Source: JAVBTR01 sp031556065
GTDB lineage: Bacteria; Bacillota; Clostridia; Christensenellales; Aristaeellaceae
Reading direction: 5' to 3'
DNA length: 50,331 bases
NCBI GenBank assembly: GCA_031556065.1
Contig: JAVBTR010000034.1
Coordinates: 1-50,331, forward strand
A program made the position numbers and the translations under genes. The notes below the pieces were generated by a model, which did no database searches, was not told the DNA's origin, and saw nothing but the letters and a program-made list of their open reading frames with translations. Positions 43,415-50,331 of this stretch are shown here, one piece after another (the first letter of the stretch is position 1; each line of letters opens with the position of its first letter).

Positions 43415-45111
43415 AAGCCCGCTGGCAGCGCCTGCCGTTGCATTTAAAAATGTTCCTTTCCTTCGCTCTTTTGATCGCCGCCTCTCTGGTAGCAGTGTTC
43501 TTTTACGCATCAGTTATCGTTACCCAGGAACTGGATAACCAGGCCCATATCAATATCGACCGCACCATGCAAAGCACCGCCCAAAAAATCGAAAGCGAGC
43601 TGACGCTTTTGCTTCGGCAGACCCAATTGATGGCCAACAATCAAGGGCTTAAGCAGGTCTTGACAGATTATGAAAACCAAACCGATGTGGAAAAATGGCA
43701 GCGCTGGCGGCAGCTTAATTCCATTAAGCAAACATGGAGCCAGGCACGCAACACAATGGAAATGCGGCTGCACTTCGCTGCCAATACCCTTTTTCTTCGG
43801 GATAACATCTGGCTGATCCCCAACCAAGATCTCCCCAGCGCCTTGATCGCCCTCCAAGGAGATAAATCCCAGCTATGGAATCTGGACGAAGCAGCCCAGA
43901 CCCTTGCCTGCATTGTTCCCATCCAGGCGGATTGGGTCCGGGTAGGCTACATCGAAATCATGATGCAATGCCAGGTTCTGGGGGCCCAGATCGCCGATAT
44001 GAAGGGAAGCGGCTTGGCCCAGGCCGTTTATTTCGATCAAGGTCAGCTTGTAACAGGCACTCTTTTAACCAAGGGCGCTCCGCCGCTGCCAGCAAAGGAT
44101 GCCGCTTATCAGCGGATCGTGTATAATGGCGAAGCTTACCAGCGGGCCACCTTGCCAATTGGGGATACCCCCTTTTATTTGGTGGGCGAAATGCCCAATG
44201 TGCTTATTAGCCGCAATGGCCGCAACATGCTTAACAGCATTGTGCTTATGGGGCTTTTTATTTTGAGCCTGGCTTTCTTGATCGCTTTTTTCTTAAGCCG
44301 CTCCATTACACTGCGTTTAAGAACCCTTGCCTCTGCCATGAAAAAGCTGGAAGCAGGCGATCTAAACGTACAGATCGCTCAACCCTCCCCGGATGAACTG
44401 GGGCAGATGCTGCGCCGATTCGACAGAATGGCTCGATCCCTTAAGCTGAGCCATGAGGAAAACGAACTGGCCCAGCGCAAAAAGCGGGAAAGCGACTTAA
44501 AGCTTTTGCAATCCCAGATCAACCCCCACTTTATCCATAATACCCTGGAATCGATCTCCTGGGCATCTATGGCCGGGGATAAAGAAATGGTAACCTATCT
44601 GGTACAGAACCTGTCCGGTTTTTTGCGGCTGTCCCTGGTTAAAACCGAGCAGATGGCCTCCCTTTCAAGGGAGCTGCAATTGGTTCGCTTTTATTTCAAC
44701 GTTCAGTCTTACCGCTTCAAAGACCGACTGACCCTCTCCATGGATATCGATCCCCAAGCCATGGAAACCCAAATGCTGCCGCTTATTATCCAGCCCCTAG
44801 TGGAAAACGCCCTGCTTCACGGCATTTTGCCAACCCCCACAGGCACAGGCACCGTTACCCTGCGTGCCATGATCCTGGATGAAATACTGGTTATCGAAGT
44901 CAGCGATGACGGCATCGGTATGGATGAAAAACAGCTTGAAACCCTCCAGAAACAGTTAAACGATCCCGCTCAGGGCAGCTATGGGCTTTGGAACGTGCAC
45001 CAGCGGGTCCGGGGCCACGCCGGGGAGGCTTACGGCTTATCCATTGAAAGTGAGCCCGGTAAGGGCACACGGTGTTTATTGGCCTTGCCCACCCTCTATT
45101 TGGCCAAATAA
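43411..45111 (+). CDS. YesM-type sensor histidine kinase
   Basis: The 566-residue kinase has two membrane segments (residues ~13-36 and ~273-296) that bracket an extracellular sensor of about 235 residues. A HAMP linker (~297-345), a His_kinase domain with His373 in INPHFIHNTLE, and an ATPase domain with QPLVENALLHG, DDGIGMD and YGLWNVHQR follow. It probably senses an extracellular sugar, possibly together with the binding protein encoded at 47088, and phosphorylates the adjacent regulator. YesM-type kinases next to Lpl-type transporters are a common pairing in Firmicutes. Confidence 0.93.
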   Translation: MKARWQRLPLHLKMFLSFALLIAASLVAVFFYASVIVTQELDNQAHINIDRTMQSTAQKIESELTLLLRQTQLMANNQGLKQVLTDYENQTDVEKWQRWRQLNSIKQTWSQARNTMEMRLHFAANTLFLRDNIWLIPNQDLPSALIALQGDKSQLWNLDEAAQTLACIVPIQADWVRVGYIEIMMQCQVLGAQIADMKGSGLAQAVYFDQGQLVTGTLLTKGAPPLPAKDAAYQRIVYNGEAYQRATLPIGDTPFYLVGEMPNVLISRNGRNMLNSIVLMGLFILSLAFLIAFFLSRSITLRLRTLASAMKKLEAGDLNVQIAQPSPDELGQMLRRFDRMARSLKLSHEENELAQRKKRESDLKLLQSQINPHFIHNTLESISWASMAGDKEMVTYLVQNLSGFLRLSLVKTEQMASLSRELQLVRFYFNVQSYRFKDRLTLSMDIDPQAMETQMLPLIIQPLVENALLHGILPTPTGTGTVTLRAMILDEILVIEVSDDGIGMDEKQLETLQKQLNDPAQGSYGLWNVHQRVRGHAGEAYGLSIESEPGKGTRCLLALPTLYLAK

Positions 45112-45187
45112 ATGCCATCCAATACAAAAAATCCAAATATTGTGCTCCTTAAGCAAAATACAATGACTGAAACAGCACCTTCCTGTT

Positions 45188-45196
45188 TGCTATAAT
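45188..45196 (+). promoter_or_regulatory. Extended -10 promoter of the Lpl-type transporter operon
   Basis: TGCTATAAT is a perfect extended -10 element. No good -35 hexamer is 16-18 bp upstream (CTGAAA or TGAAAC), as expected for a promoter that needs an activator such as the neighbouring AraC-type regulator. The predicted start near 45203 would leave only about 16 nt before the TTG start codon, with the ribosome site AAGGAAGG at the very 5' end. Confidence 0.6.
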
Positions 45197-45218
45197 CAAG
45201 CCAAGGAAGGTGGTTGTT

Positions 45219-46154
45219 TTGCTTAAAACTCAGGCGCCCCGCAAAAGCAAGCTTTTAAACCGTATCAAGCGTGAAAGCTGGATCGAGCTTTATCTTTTTC
45301 TCATTCCCGCGGTTTTGATCACGTTTATCTTTAAATACATTCCCATGAACGGCATCGTCATCGCTTTTCAAGATTACAACATTTTCAGCGGCATATTGGC
45401 AAGCCCCTTTGTGGGCACAAAGCACTTCGCCGCCGCCTTTTCAAACCCAGATTTCTTTCGGGTGCTATTAAATACCTTAACCATCAACCTCTACAAAATG
45501 CTCTATTGGGTGCCTCTTCCATTGATCATGGCATTGATGATCAACGAAATGCGGCCCGGTGCTTACCGCAAAACCGTTCAAACAGCCATTTATTTGCCTC
45601 ACTTTTTAAGCTGGGTCATCGTAGGCGGTATTTTCTCCGGCATTCTGGCCATCAATGGCGGCCTTGTTAACCGGCTCCTTTCCGGTATCGGTCTTACGCC
45701 CATTCGCTTTATGCTGGATTCAAGATGGTTTCGGGAGGTGCTGGTCTGGTCCTCCATGTGGAAGGAGGCCGGCTGGGGCACCATCGTCTACATCGCCGCC
45801 ATCGTGGCCCTGGATGCCCAGCAGTTTGAAGCCGCCCGTATCGACGGCGCATCCAAATGGCAGCAGATTCGCTTTATTACTATTCCCGGCGTAGCCAACA
45901 CAATCATCCTCGTGATTATGATGTCCCTTGGCAATCTTCTAACCAACTCCTTTGAACAGATTTTCGTTATGTATAACCCTGGTGTTTACGCCACCGCGGA
46001 TGTAATCAACACCTATGTTTACCGCCAGGGGATCACTCAAGGCCAATACAGCTACGCCTCCGCCATTGGGCTGTTCAATTCCGTTGTGGGCTTCATTTTG
46101 GTTATTACCACCAACACCCTTTGCCGCAAATACCTGGATCGCTCCATCTGGTAA
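45219..46154 (+). CDS. LplB-type sugar ABC transporter permease
   Basis: This is a ~311-residue CUT1 permease with six membrane segments. IPMNGIVIAFQDYNIF near the N-terminus is a hallmark of the LplB/YtcP group that pairs with YesN/YesM regulators. The EAA loop is QFEAARIDGASKW. There is no ATG near the start. TTG at 45219 lies 8 nt after AAGGAAGG and is preferred over the in-frame GTG at 45210, which overlaps the ribosome site itself. The 98-bp gap to the histidine kinase gene contains the extended -10 promoter and no clear terminator. Confidence 0.92.
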   Translation: MLKTQAPRKSKLLNRIKRESWIELYLFLIPAVLITFIFKYIPMNGIVIAFQDYNIFSGILASPFVGTKHFAAAFSNPDFFRVLLNTLTINLYKMLYWVPLPLIMALMINEMRPGAYRKTVQTAIYLPHFLSWVIVGGIFSGILAINGGLVNRLLSGIGLTPIRFMLDSRWFREVLVWSSMWKEAGWGTIVYIAAIVALDAQQFEAARIDGASKWQQIRFITIPGVANTIILVIMMSLGNLLTNSFEQIFVMYNPGVYATADVINTYVYRQGITQGQYSYASAIGLFNSVVGFILVITTNTLCRKYLDRSIW

Positions 46155-46166
46155 GGAGGAAAACCC

Positions 46167-47045
46167 ATGAAACTCATGTCCCGTTCAGACAAAGTGATGA
46201 TGGTTTTTTCATACCTGGTAATGACTATCACCCTGATCATCGTTATATTACCGCTTTTAAATCTTCTGGCTGTCTCTCTTTCTACGGAAACCGAGGTGCT
46301 TGGCGGCCGGGTCACCTTCTGGCCCAAAGGCTTTCACTTCAGCGCCTATACCTACATTCTTTCCGCCAAACGGTTTATGCAGGCCCTTTTAAACAGTGTT
46401 CAGCTAACATTGATGGGCACCGCTGTCTCCCTGCTTTCCACCTGTCTGGCCGCCTATACCCTTTCCCGCAGGAATCTGCCGGGCCGCAGGGGGATCATGC
46501 TGTTTTTCATTTTTTCCATGCTCTTCAACGGCGGCATTATTCCCACCTACCTTTTGATCATGCAAATGAAGCTGCTCAACACCCTTACCTCCCTTGTGGC
46601 GGTTTCTTGCGTAAGCGTGTACAACCTGCTTATTATGAAAAACTACTTCGAAGGCTTGCCTATCGAAATAGAAGAATCTGCCCGCATCGACGGCGCGCGG
46701 CCTGTGACCATCTTTTTTAGGATCGCCCTTCCCCTGGCCACTCCCGTTCTGGCCACCGTCGGCCTGTTTTACGCCGTAGGCTATTGGAATGAATACTTCA
46801 ACGCCAGGCTTTATATTACCAAACAAGCCAAGCTGCTTTTGCAGCCCTACCTTCAGGCCGTTATCTTCGAAGCCAGCGACCCAACAGGCGCTTTCAAAAT
46901 GGATGCTTCCAAGGTAACAGGCACCAGCACCCAATCGCTTATCAATGCCACGGTGGTTTGCGTCATGCTTCCCATATGTATCATCTATCCCTTTTTACAG
47001 CGGTATTTTGTATCCGGCGTGGTGCTGGGCGCAGTGAAAGGTTAA
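46167..47045 (+). CDS. LplC/YtcP-type sugar ABC transporter permease
   Basis: The 292-residue protein has six predicted membrane segments, the first at ~12-36. FNGGIIPTYLL and the EAA loop EIEESARIDGARP are typical of the group, as is the C-terminal FVSGVVLGAVKG. It forms the channel with the LplB-type partner encoded 12 nt upstream (AAGGAGG ribosome site). A small GTGCGC-GAT-GCGCAC hairpin follows its stop codon before the binding-protein gene. Confidence 0.93.
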   Translation: MKLMSRSDKVMMVFSYLVMTITLIIVILPLLNLLAVSLSTETEVLGGRVTFWPKGFHFSAYTYILSAKRFMQALLNSVQLTLMGTAVSLLSTCLAAYTLSRRNLPGRRGIMLFFIFSMLFNGGIIPTYLLIMQMKLLNTLTSLVAVSCVSVYNLLIMKNYFEGLPIEIEESARIDGARPVTIFFRIALPLATPVLATVGLFYAVGYWNEYFNARLYITKQAKLLLQPYLQAVIFEASDPTGAFKMDASKVTGTSTQSLINATVVCVMLPICIIYPFLQRYFVSGVVLGAVKG

Positions 47046-47049
47046 TATG

Positions 47050-47064
47050 GTGCGCGATGCGCAC
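47050..47064 (+). promoter_or_regulatory. Short hairpin between permease and binding-protein genes, operon E
   Basis: GTGCGC-GAT-GCGCAC (6-bp stem, 3-nt loop) begins 4 nt after the permease stop codon and ends before the AAAGGAGG of the binding-protein gene. No U-run follows. The same arrangement occurs at 5290-5305 in operon A with an unrelated sequence, suggesting a conserved structural role in setting binding-protein mRNA stability. Confidence 0.55.
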
Positions 47065-47087
47065 TGAAAATAAAAGGAGGTTTTCCT

Positions 47088-48548
47088 ATGTTACGCAAAA
47101 TGGTTTCCCTATGCTTGGCACTGTTCATGGTGCTTGGCTCCGTGGCCGCCTTGGCGGAAGCAGCCCCTGTGGATCTGATCTACCTCTATTCCCAGGACAA
47201 CTTCGACCCTAACGAGGATTTCACCCGTCAGCTTATCCTTGAGGAGCTGGGCGTGAACATCATCCCGGAAATGGGCATCGAGGACGACAAGGTCAGCCTG
47301 ATCCTGGCCTCCGGCCAAGAATACGATGCCATTAAAATGAACGATAAGCCTTATCTTTTGGCCACATTCATTAAGAATGGCGTAGTACAGGACCTAACCG
47401 ATCTGGTGAACCAGTACCCAGACCTTAAAAATTCCTTCTCCCAAGAAATGTGGGATAAGGTATCGGTAGATGGTCGCATTTACGCCATTCCCGAATCCGA
47501 CAGCAACGATATCGAAAACGGCATCGTTGTGCGCAAGGATTGGCTCGATAAGCTGGGCCTTGAAATTCCCGCCACAATCGATGAATTCTATGCCATGCTG
47601 GTGGCCTTCTCCACCTTAACCCCCGCCGATGTGGGTGTTGAGTACATTATCCCCTTTGCGGCCACCGGCCATGAATCGGTTTTGAGCTTTAATGGCATTA
47701 CCCAAGCTTTCGGTTTGCCGGGCGGCCCTAACGATTATCTGGACGTAGACGGCAAGCTGGTGGTGGGTTACGATCTGCCCGCCATGAAGGAATATGTCCA
47801 GTTCATTCATAAGCTCTACCAGGAAAAGCTTCTGGATGCCGACTTCCCCGCCACCCAAGGCGCTGCGCTGGTGGACAAAGTTGCAAGCGGCGTTGTGGGC
47901 TGCGCTGGCCTGAGCTGCTGGGATTCTTCCGCCCTTCGCACCCTCCGCGCCAACTTTGAAGGCGCCGATCTGGTTTATCTGCCCCCGCTTTCCAAGGATG
48001 GCAGCACCCCCCGCATCTCTGCCCGCGGTGGCATGAAGAACTGTCTGATCGTTCCAGCCGCCTCCGAAAAGGCAGCGGAAGTGGTTAAGTATTGCAACGA
48101 TTTCTTGAATTCCGATCATTACACCCGCTTAATCCTGGGCGATGAAGGCGTGCATTACGAAATCAAAGACGGCGGCTATTACCCCATCTTCCCCGCCTTC
48201 AACGACATGAACAAGGGGCGCTGGTTCTATCCCACCAACGATGGCGCCAAATACACCCCCCTGTTCGCCTGCCGCGCTCACAAGGAACTGGAAATGGGCG
48301 AAATGTGGGATGACCTGAACGCCAAGGGCGAAGCCTACAAGTATGTAGAAATCAGCCGTTTCTCCCCCATGCTTCCCGAGTTCACCGAATTCTCCGCCAC
48401 ACTGACAGCCATGAGCCGTGAAAACCTCATGAAGATGGTGATTGATCCTGCTGAAATGGCGAAGTATGACGATTTCGTGGCAGACTGGTTCGCAAAGGGC
48501 GGCCGCGCTCTGGCGGATGCCATGAACGCATGGTATGTGTCCCGTTAA
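47088..48548 (+). CDS. LplA-type extracellular sugar-binding protein
   Basis: The 486-residue protein matches the larger LplA-type binding proteins of YesN/YesM-linked importers in length and order. It has a signal peptide (MLRKM, hydrophobic core, AALA before EAAP) and no lipobox around its only early cysteine (Cys9). Typical stretches include IENGIVVRKDWLDKLGLE and GRWFYPTNDGAKY. The ribosome site is AAAGGAGG. The gene is preceded by a small hairpin and followed by a long GC-rich hairpin, so the transport operon probably ends here. Ligand unknown; Lpl-type systems usually import uronate- or xylose-containing or other complex oligosaccharides. Confidence 0.92.
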   Translation: MLRKMVSLCLALFMVLGSVAALAEAAPVDLIYLYSQDNFDPNEDFTRQLILEELGVNIIPEMGIEDDKVSLILASGQEYDAIKMNDKPYLLATFIKNGVVQDLTDLVNQYPDLKNSFSQEMWDKVSVDGRIYAIPESDSNDIENGIVVRKDWLDKLGLEIPATIDEFYAMLVAFSTLTPADVGVEYIIPFAATGHESVLSFNGITQAFGLPGGPNDYLDVDGKLVVGYDLPAMKEYVQFIHKLYQEKLLDADFPATQGAALVDKVASGVVGCAGLSCWDSSALRTLRANFEGADLVYLPPLSKDGSTPRISARGGMKNCLIVPAASEKAAEVVKYCNDFLNSDHYTRLILGDEGVHYEIKDGGYYPIFPAFNDMNKGRWFYPTNDGAKYTPLFACRAHKELEMGEMWDDLNAKGEAYKYVEISRFSPMLPEFTEFSATLTAMSRENLMKMVIDPAEMAKYDDFVADWFAKGGRALADAMNAWYVSR

Positions 48549-48569
48549 CTTTTAAACTTATGCTATTTC

Positions 48570-48607
48570 AGGGGGAAGGGATTCTTTTAAAAGAGCCCCT
48601 TCCCCCT
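48570..48607 (+). terminator. Long hairpin at end of operon E (terminator-like, no U-run)
   Basis: An 11-bp perfect stem (48570-48580 with 48597-48607), with a further TCTTTT/AAAAGA pairing inside, lies 21 nt after the binding-protein stop. The following CAAACGTCC is not U-rich, so termination may be inefficient, or the hairpin may protect the mRNA 3' end. It is the only terminator-like structure before the FAD-protein gene. Confidence 0.6.
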
Positions 48608-48636
48608 CAAACGTCCTGTTCAAAACCCATCATTGA

Positions 48637-48645
48637 TGCTATCAT
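48637..48645 (+). promoter_or_regulatory. Possible extended -10 promoter of the FAD-protein gene
   Basis: TGCTATCAT differs from the consensus extended -10 by one base. No good -35 box is seen. The predicted transcription start near 48652 would leave a very short leader before GGAGGCG (48654-48660). Confidence is low. Confidence 0.35.
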
Positions 48646-48669
48646 ATTCTCATGGAGGCGATGACTTGC

Positions 48670-50331
48670 ATGGATAAAATGAATCTTCATACCCTTGTAA
48701 CCTGTGAAACGGCGGTATTGGGCGGCAATGTGGCTGGCCTGGCCTGCGCTTTGCACCATGCCCTGTCGGGGGAGAAGGTGCTTTTAATTGAGCAGGGCGC
48801 TTGCCTTTATCAAGATCTGCATCAAACCGGGTCGTATAATGCCCCTTTCGATCAGGGGGATCGGGTTGCCACAGCGCTTTTCCCCGATAACTGTGCGCTG
48901 GAAAACGGCAGTTTCCATCCGGACAAACTAAAGCGCCACGGAGAAGCATTGATGCTTGAAAATGGAATCCGGCTTTTATATGGCGCTCAGGCTGTTGATT
49001 ATAACAGCGGGCATTTGGTGATCGCCCATAAATCCGGTTTGTATGCCATTACCTGCCAAAGGGTGTACGATTGCCGGTCTATGGATATGGCGCTTTGCAG
49101 GGGGGCCCGCTGTTTTTATCTTAATATCATGGATCAAGACAACCTGGAAACCCTTTCCGTTCCGATTCCGGAATCTTGCCCACAGGATGAATGCTATGCA
49201 ATGGCATTGGACGCCTTTAAGAAAGCGAAGAAGAAAAGGCCGTGTCTCACGTTGGCCAGAAGCGGCTGGCTTTGCTTGCCGAAAGAAGGTTTCCATATTG
49301 GAAATGCGATTCAAAACGGCCTTCGCTGCCCGGAAGGGTTCATAAGATCCGAAGGTGCCTCTTCTAAAGCGCCCGGCTTAGCGTTTGAAAACCCACTTTA
49401 CCCGGATAAGGAAACCACCATATCATTGCCCCCTATTGAGTCCCTGCAAACAGCGGATGTGCTGGTGGTTGGCGGGGGAACATCGGGCGCCGTAGCGGCT
49501 CTGGCCGCAGCCAGGCAAGGGTGCAAGGTGCAGCTATTAGAGATGAACGGGGTGCTGGGCGGCACGAGCACCGTTGGGGGGGTCAGCATTTACTGGTTTG
49601 GCACCCGGGACGGCGCCACGCAAATGATTGATGAACGTCTGAATGCACTCTATCAAGAACTGGGTCTGCCTAGGAGCAAGTGCCTATGGAACGAGCATGA
49701 TGTGTTCCTGCCGGATCTGAAAGCCCATGCTCTGCATTCGCTGCTGAAAGAAGCCGGTGTGATGATCGCCTTCAACGCCACCGTATGCGCTTGCCTTCTG
49801 GAAGGCGACACCGTTCAGGGCGTCGTTTACGCCCAAAATGGAAGGCTATATCAAACACAGGCTGGGATGACCATCGATACCTCAGGCGATGGCGATGTGG
49901 CCATGTTTGCCGGAGCACGGCATACCTATGGCGGAAAAAACGACGTATTGACCTACTGGGGTTCCCTTGCCCAGTACACCACGCCGGCCAACTATCGTAA
50001 CAATTTTTCCACCATGGTGCATATCGGCTGTCCGCTGGATACCACCCGCTTTATCATCGCAGGGCGGTTGCGGGGGGAAAACATGTACGATCATGGCGGA
50101 TATGTTGCGCTGCGTGAGAGCCGCCACATCGAAAGCCTGAATGATGTGACGCTGGAATCGCTGCTTTCCATGCGCGAACCCGAAGATACCCTCTACCAAT
50201 GTTTTAGCAATTATGACCCCAAGGGCAAGCTTACGTCAAAGTTTATCTATAACGGTTTGCTGCCTCCCAACCTGCGGATGAATGTGCCTCTGGGAGCCGT
50301 AATCCCTTTATTCAAGGAAGGCGTTCCCATT
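48670..50331 (+). CDS. FAD-dependent oxidoreductase with extra degenerate N-terminal Rossmann-like domain (3' end beyond window)
   Basis: The frame from ATG 48670 stays open for 554 codons to the window edge. Residues 263-300 carry a canonical FAD-binding start (VLVVGGGTSGAVAA, then LLEMNGVLGGTST with the ribose-binding Glu), and DTSGDGDVAMFAGA marks the second FAD motif, as in the FAD_oxidored family (PF12831). Before it, residues 15-45 repeat the same pattern in weaker form: VLGGNVAGLACALH, then LLIEQG, with Asn in place of one Gly. The first ~240 residues thus look like a decayed copy of the nucleotide-binding half. Such proteins near sugar transporters are of unknown function. Three in-frame ATGs (48652, 48661, 48670) exist; 48670 has GGAGGCG 9 nt before it. 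Confidence 0.85.
   Translation, partial: MDKMNLHTLVTCETAVLGGNVAGLACALHHALSGEKVLLIEQGACLYQDLHQTGSYNAPFDQGDRVATALFPDNCALENGSFHPDKLKRHGEALMLENGIRLLYGAQAVDYNSGHLVIAHKSGLYAITCQRVYDCRSMDMALCRGARCFYLNIMDQDNLETLSVPIPESCPQDECYAMALDAFKKAKKKRPCLTLARSGWLCLPKEGFHIGNAIQNGLRCPEGFIRSEGASSKAPGLAFENPLYPDKETTISLPPIESLQTADVLVVGGGTSGAVAALAAARQGCKVQLLEMNGVLGGTSTVGGVSIYWFGTRDGATQMIDERLNALYQELGLPRSKCLWNEHDVFLPDLKAHALHSLLKEAGVMIAFNATVCACLLEGDTVQGVVYAQNGRLYQTQAGMTIDTSGDGDVAMFAGARHTYGGKNDVLTYWGSLAQYTTPANYRNNFSTMVHIGCPLDTTRFIIAGRLRGENMYDHGGYVALRESRHIESLNDVTLESLLSMREPEDTLYQCFSNYDPKGKLTSKFIYNGLLPPNLRMNVPLGAVIPLFKEGVPI

Noticed and set aside
46404..46934. 176-residue minus-strand open frame inside the LplC-type permease gene
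   Set aside because: It is the antisense shadow of a clear membrane protein gene, with no ribosome site or family features.
1..50331. CRISPR arrays, insertion sequences, phage genes, tRNA or rRNA genes
   Set aside because: I looked for spaced direct repeats, transposase motifs, cloverleaf-like segments and rRNA-like sequence on both strands and saw none; by-eye inspection could miss a single tRNA, but there is little non-coding space for one.

Overview
The window (about 50% GC) comes from a Firmicutes/Clostridia-type genome. The signs are three CUT1 sugar ABC importers of the binding-protein/permease/permease type, a YesN/YesM (AraC response regulator / His_kinase) pair, ROK regulation, strong AGGAGG-like ribosome sites and consensus sigma-A promoters. 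A gut or rumen Clostridium, perhaps of the Christensenellales, would fit, but no phylogenetic marker is present and this placement is a guess. No tRNA, rRNA, insertion sequence, phage gene or CRISPR array was seen. Almost every base is carbohydrate utilisation.

Layout. (A) 1-7052, minus strand, from a consensus promoter at 7166-7194: two permeases, a sugar-binding protein, a probable TIM-barrel glycosidase of unnamed family, a uroporphyrinogen-decarboxylase-like (URO-D) protein and a secreted ADP-ribosylglycohydrolase-fold protein cut by the left edge. (B) 7365-35571, minus strand, one 19-gene, 28-kb transcription unit from a consensus promoter at 35647-35675 to an intrinsic terminator at 7284-7324. 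In order of transcription it holds a sugar-binding protein, a DUF1537 acid-sugar kinase, two permeases, a Sip1-type GH36, a class II (FBA-type) aldolase, a ROK kinase/GmhA-like isomerase fusion, a class II (FucA/OtnC-type) aldolase, an Asp/Glu racemase-family protein, an FGGY kinase, a ROK repressor, two GH38 alpha-mannosidases, a GH13_18 phosphorylase, an amidohydrolase, a third GH38, a second URO-D protein, a GH2 beta-mannosidase and an SGNH esterase. (C) 35952-42148, plus strand: a third URO-D protein, two CxPxR sulfatases and a GH36 alpha-galactosidase-like enzyme. (D) 42215-45111: the response regulator and histidine kinase. (E) 45219-48548: an LplB/LplC/LplA-type importer. (F) 48670 to the right edge: an FAD-dependent oxidoreductase with an additional degenerate nucleotide-binding domain.

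How the parts work together (inference). Three importers bring in oligosaccharides. The glycosidases and sulfatases have no signal peptides, so breakdown should be cytoplasmic: sulfate, alpha-galactosyl, alpha-mannosyl and beta-mannosyl groups are removed inside the cell. Several kinases and two aldolases then route the products to triose level. Enzyme content suggests a mannose-rich, partly galactosylated and sulfated glycan (N-glycan-like or plant/algal), but the kinase, isomerase and aldolase set does not match ordinary mannose or galactose catabolism and hints at an uncharacterised acid-sugar or rare-sugar branch.

Most unusual items: the ROK-GmhA fusion, with all three ROK zinc cysteines lost and all four GmhA zinc ligands kept; three URO-D-like proteins without a visible corrinoid partner; a possible RNA switch (terminator versus Shine-Dalgarno hairpin) at 3903-3951; binding proteins that all lack a lipobox; and an FAD protein with a duplicated Rossmann-like half.
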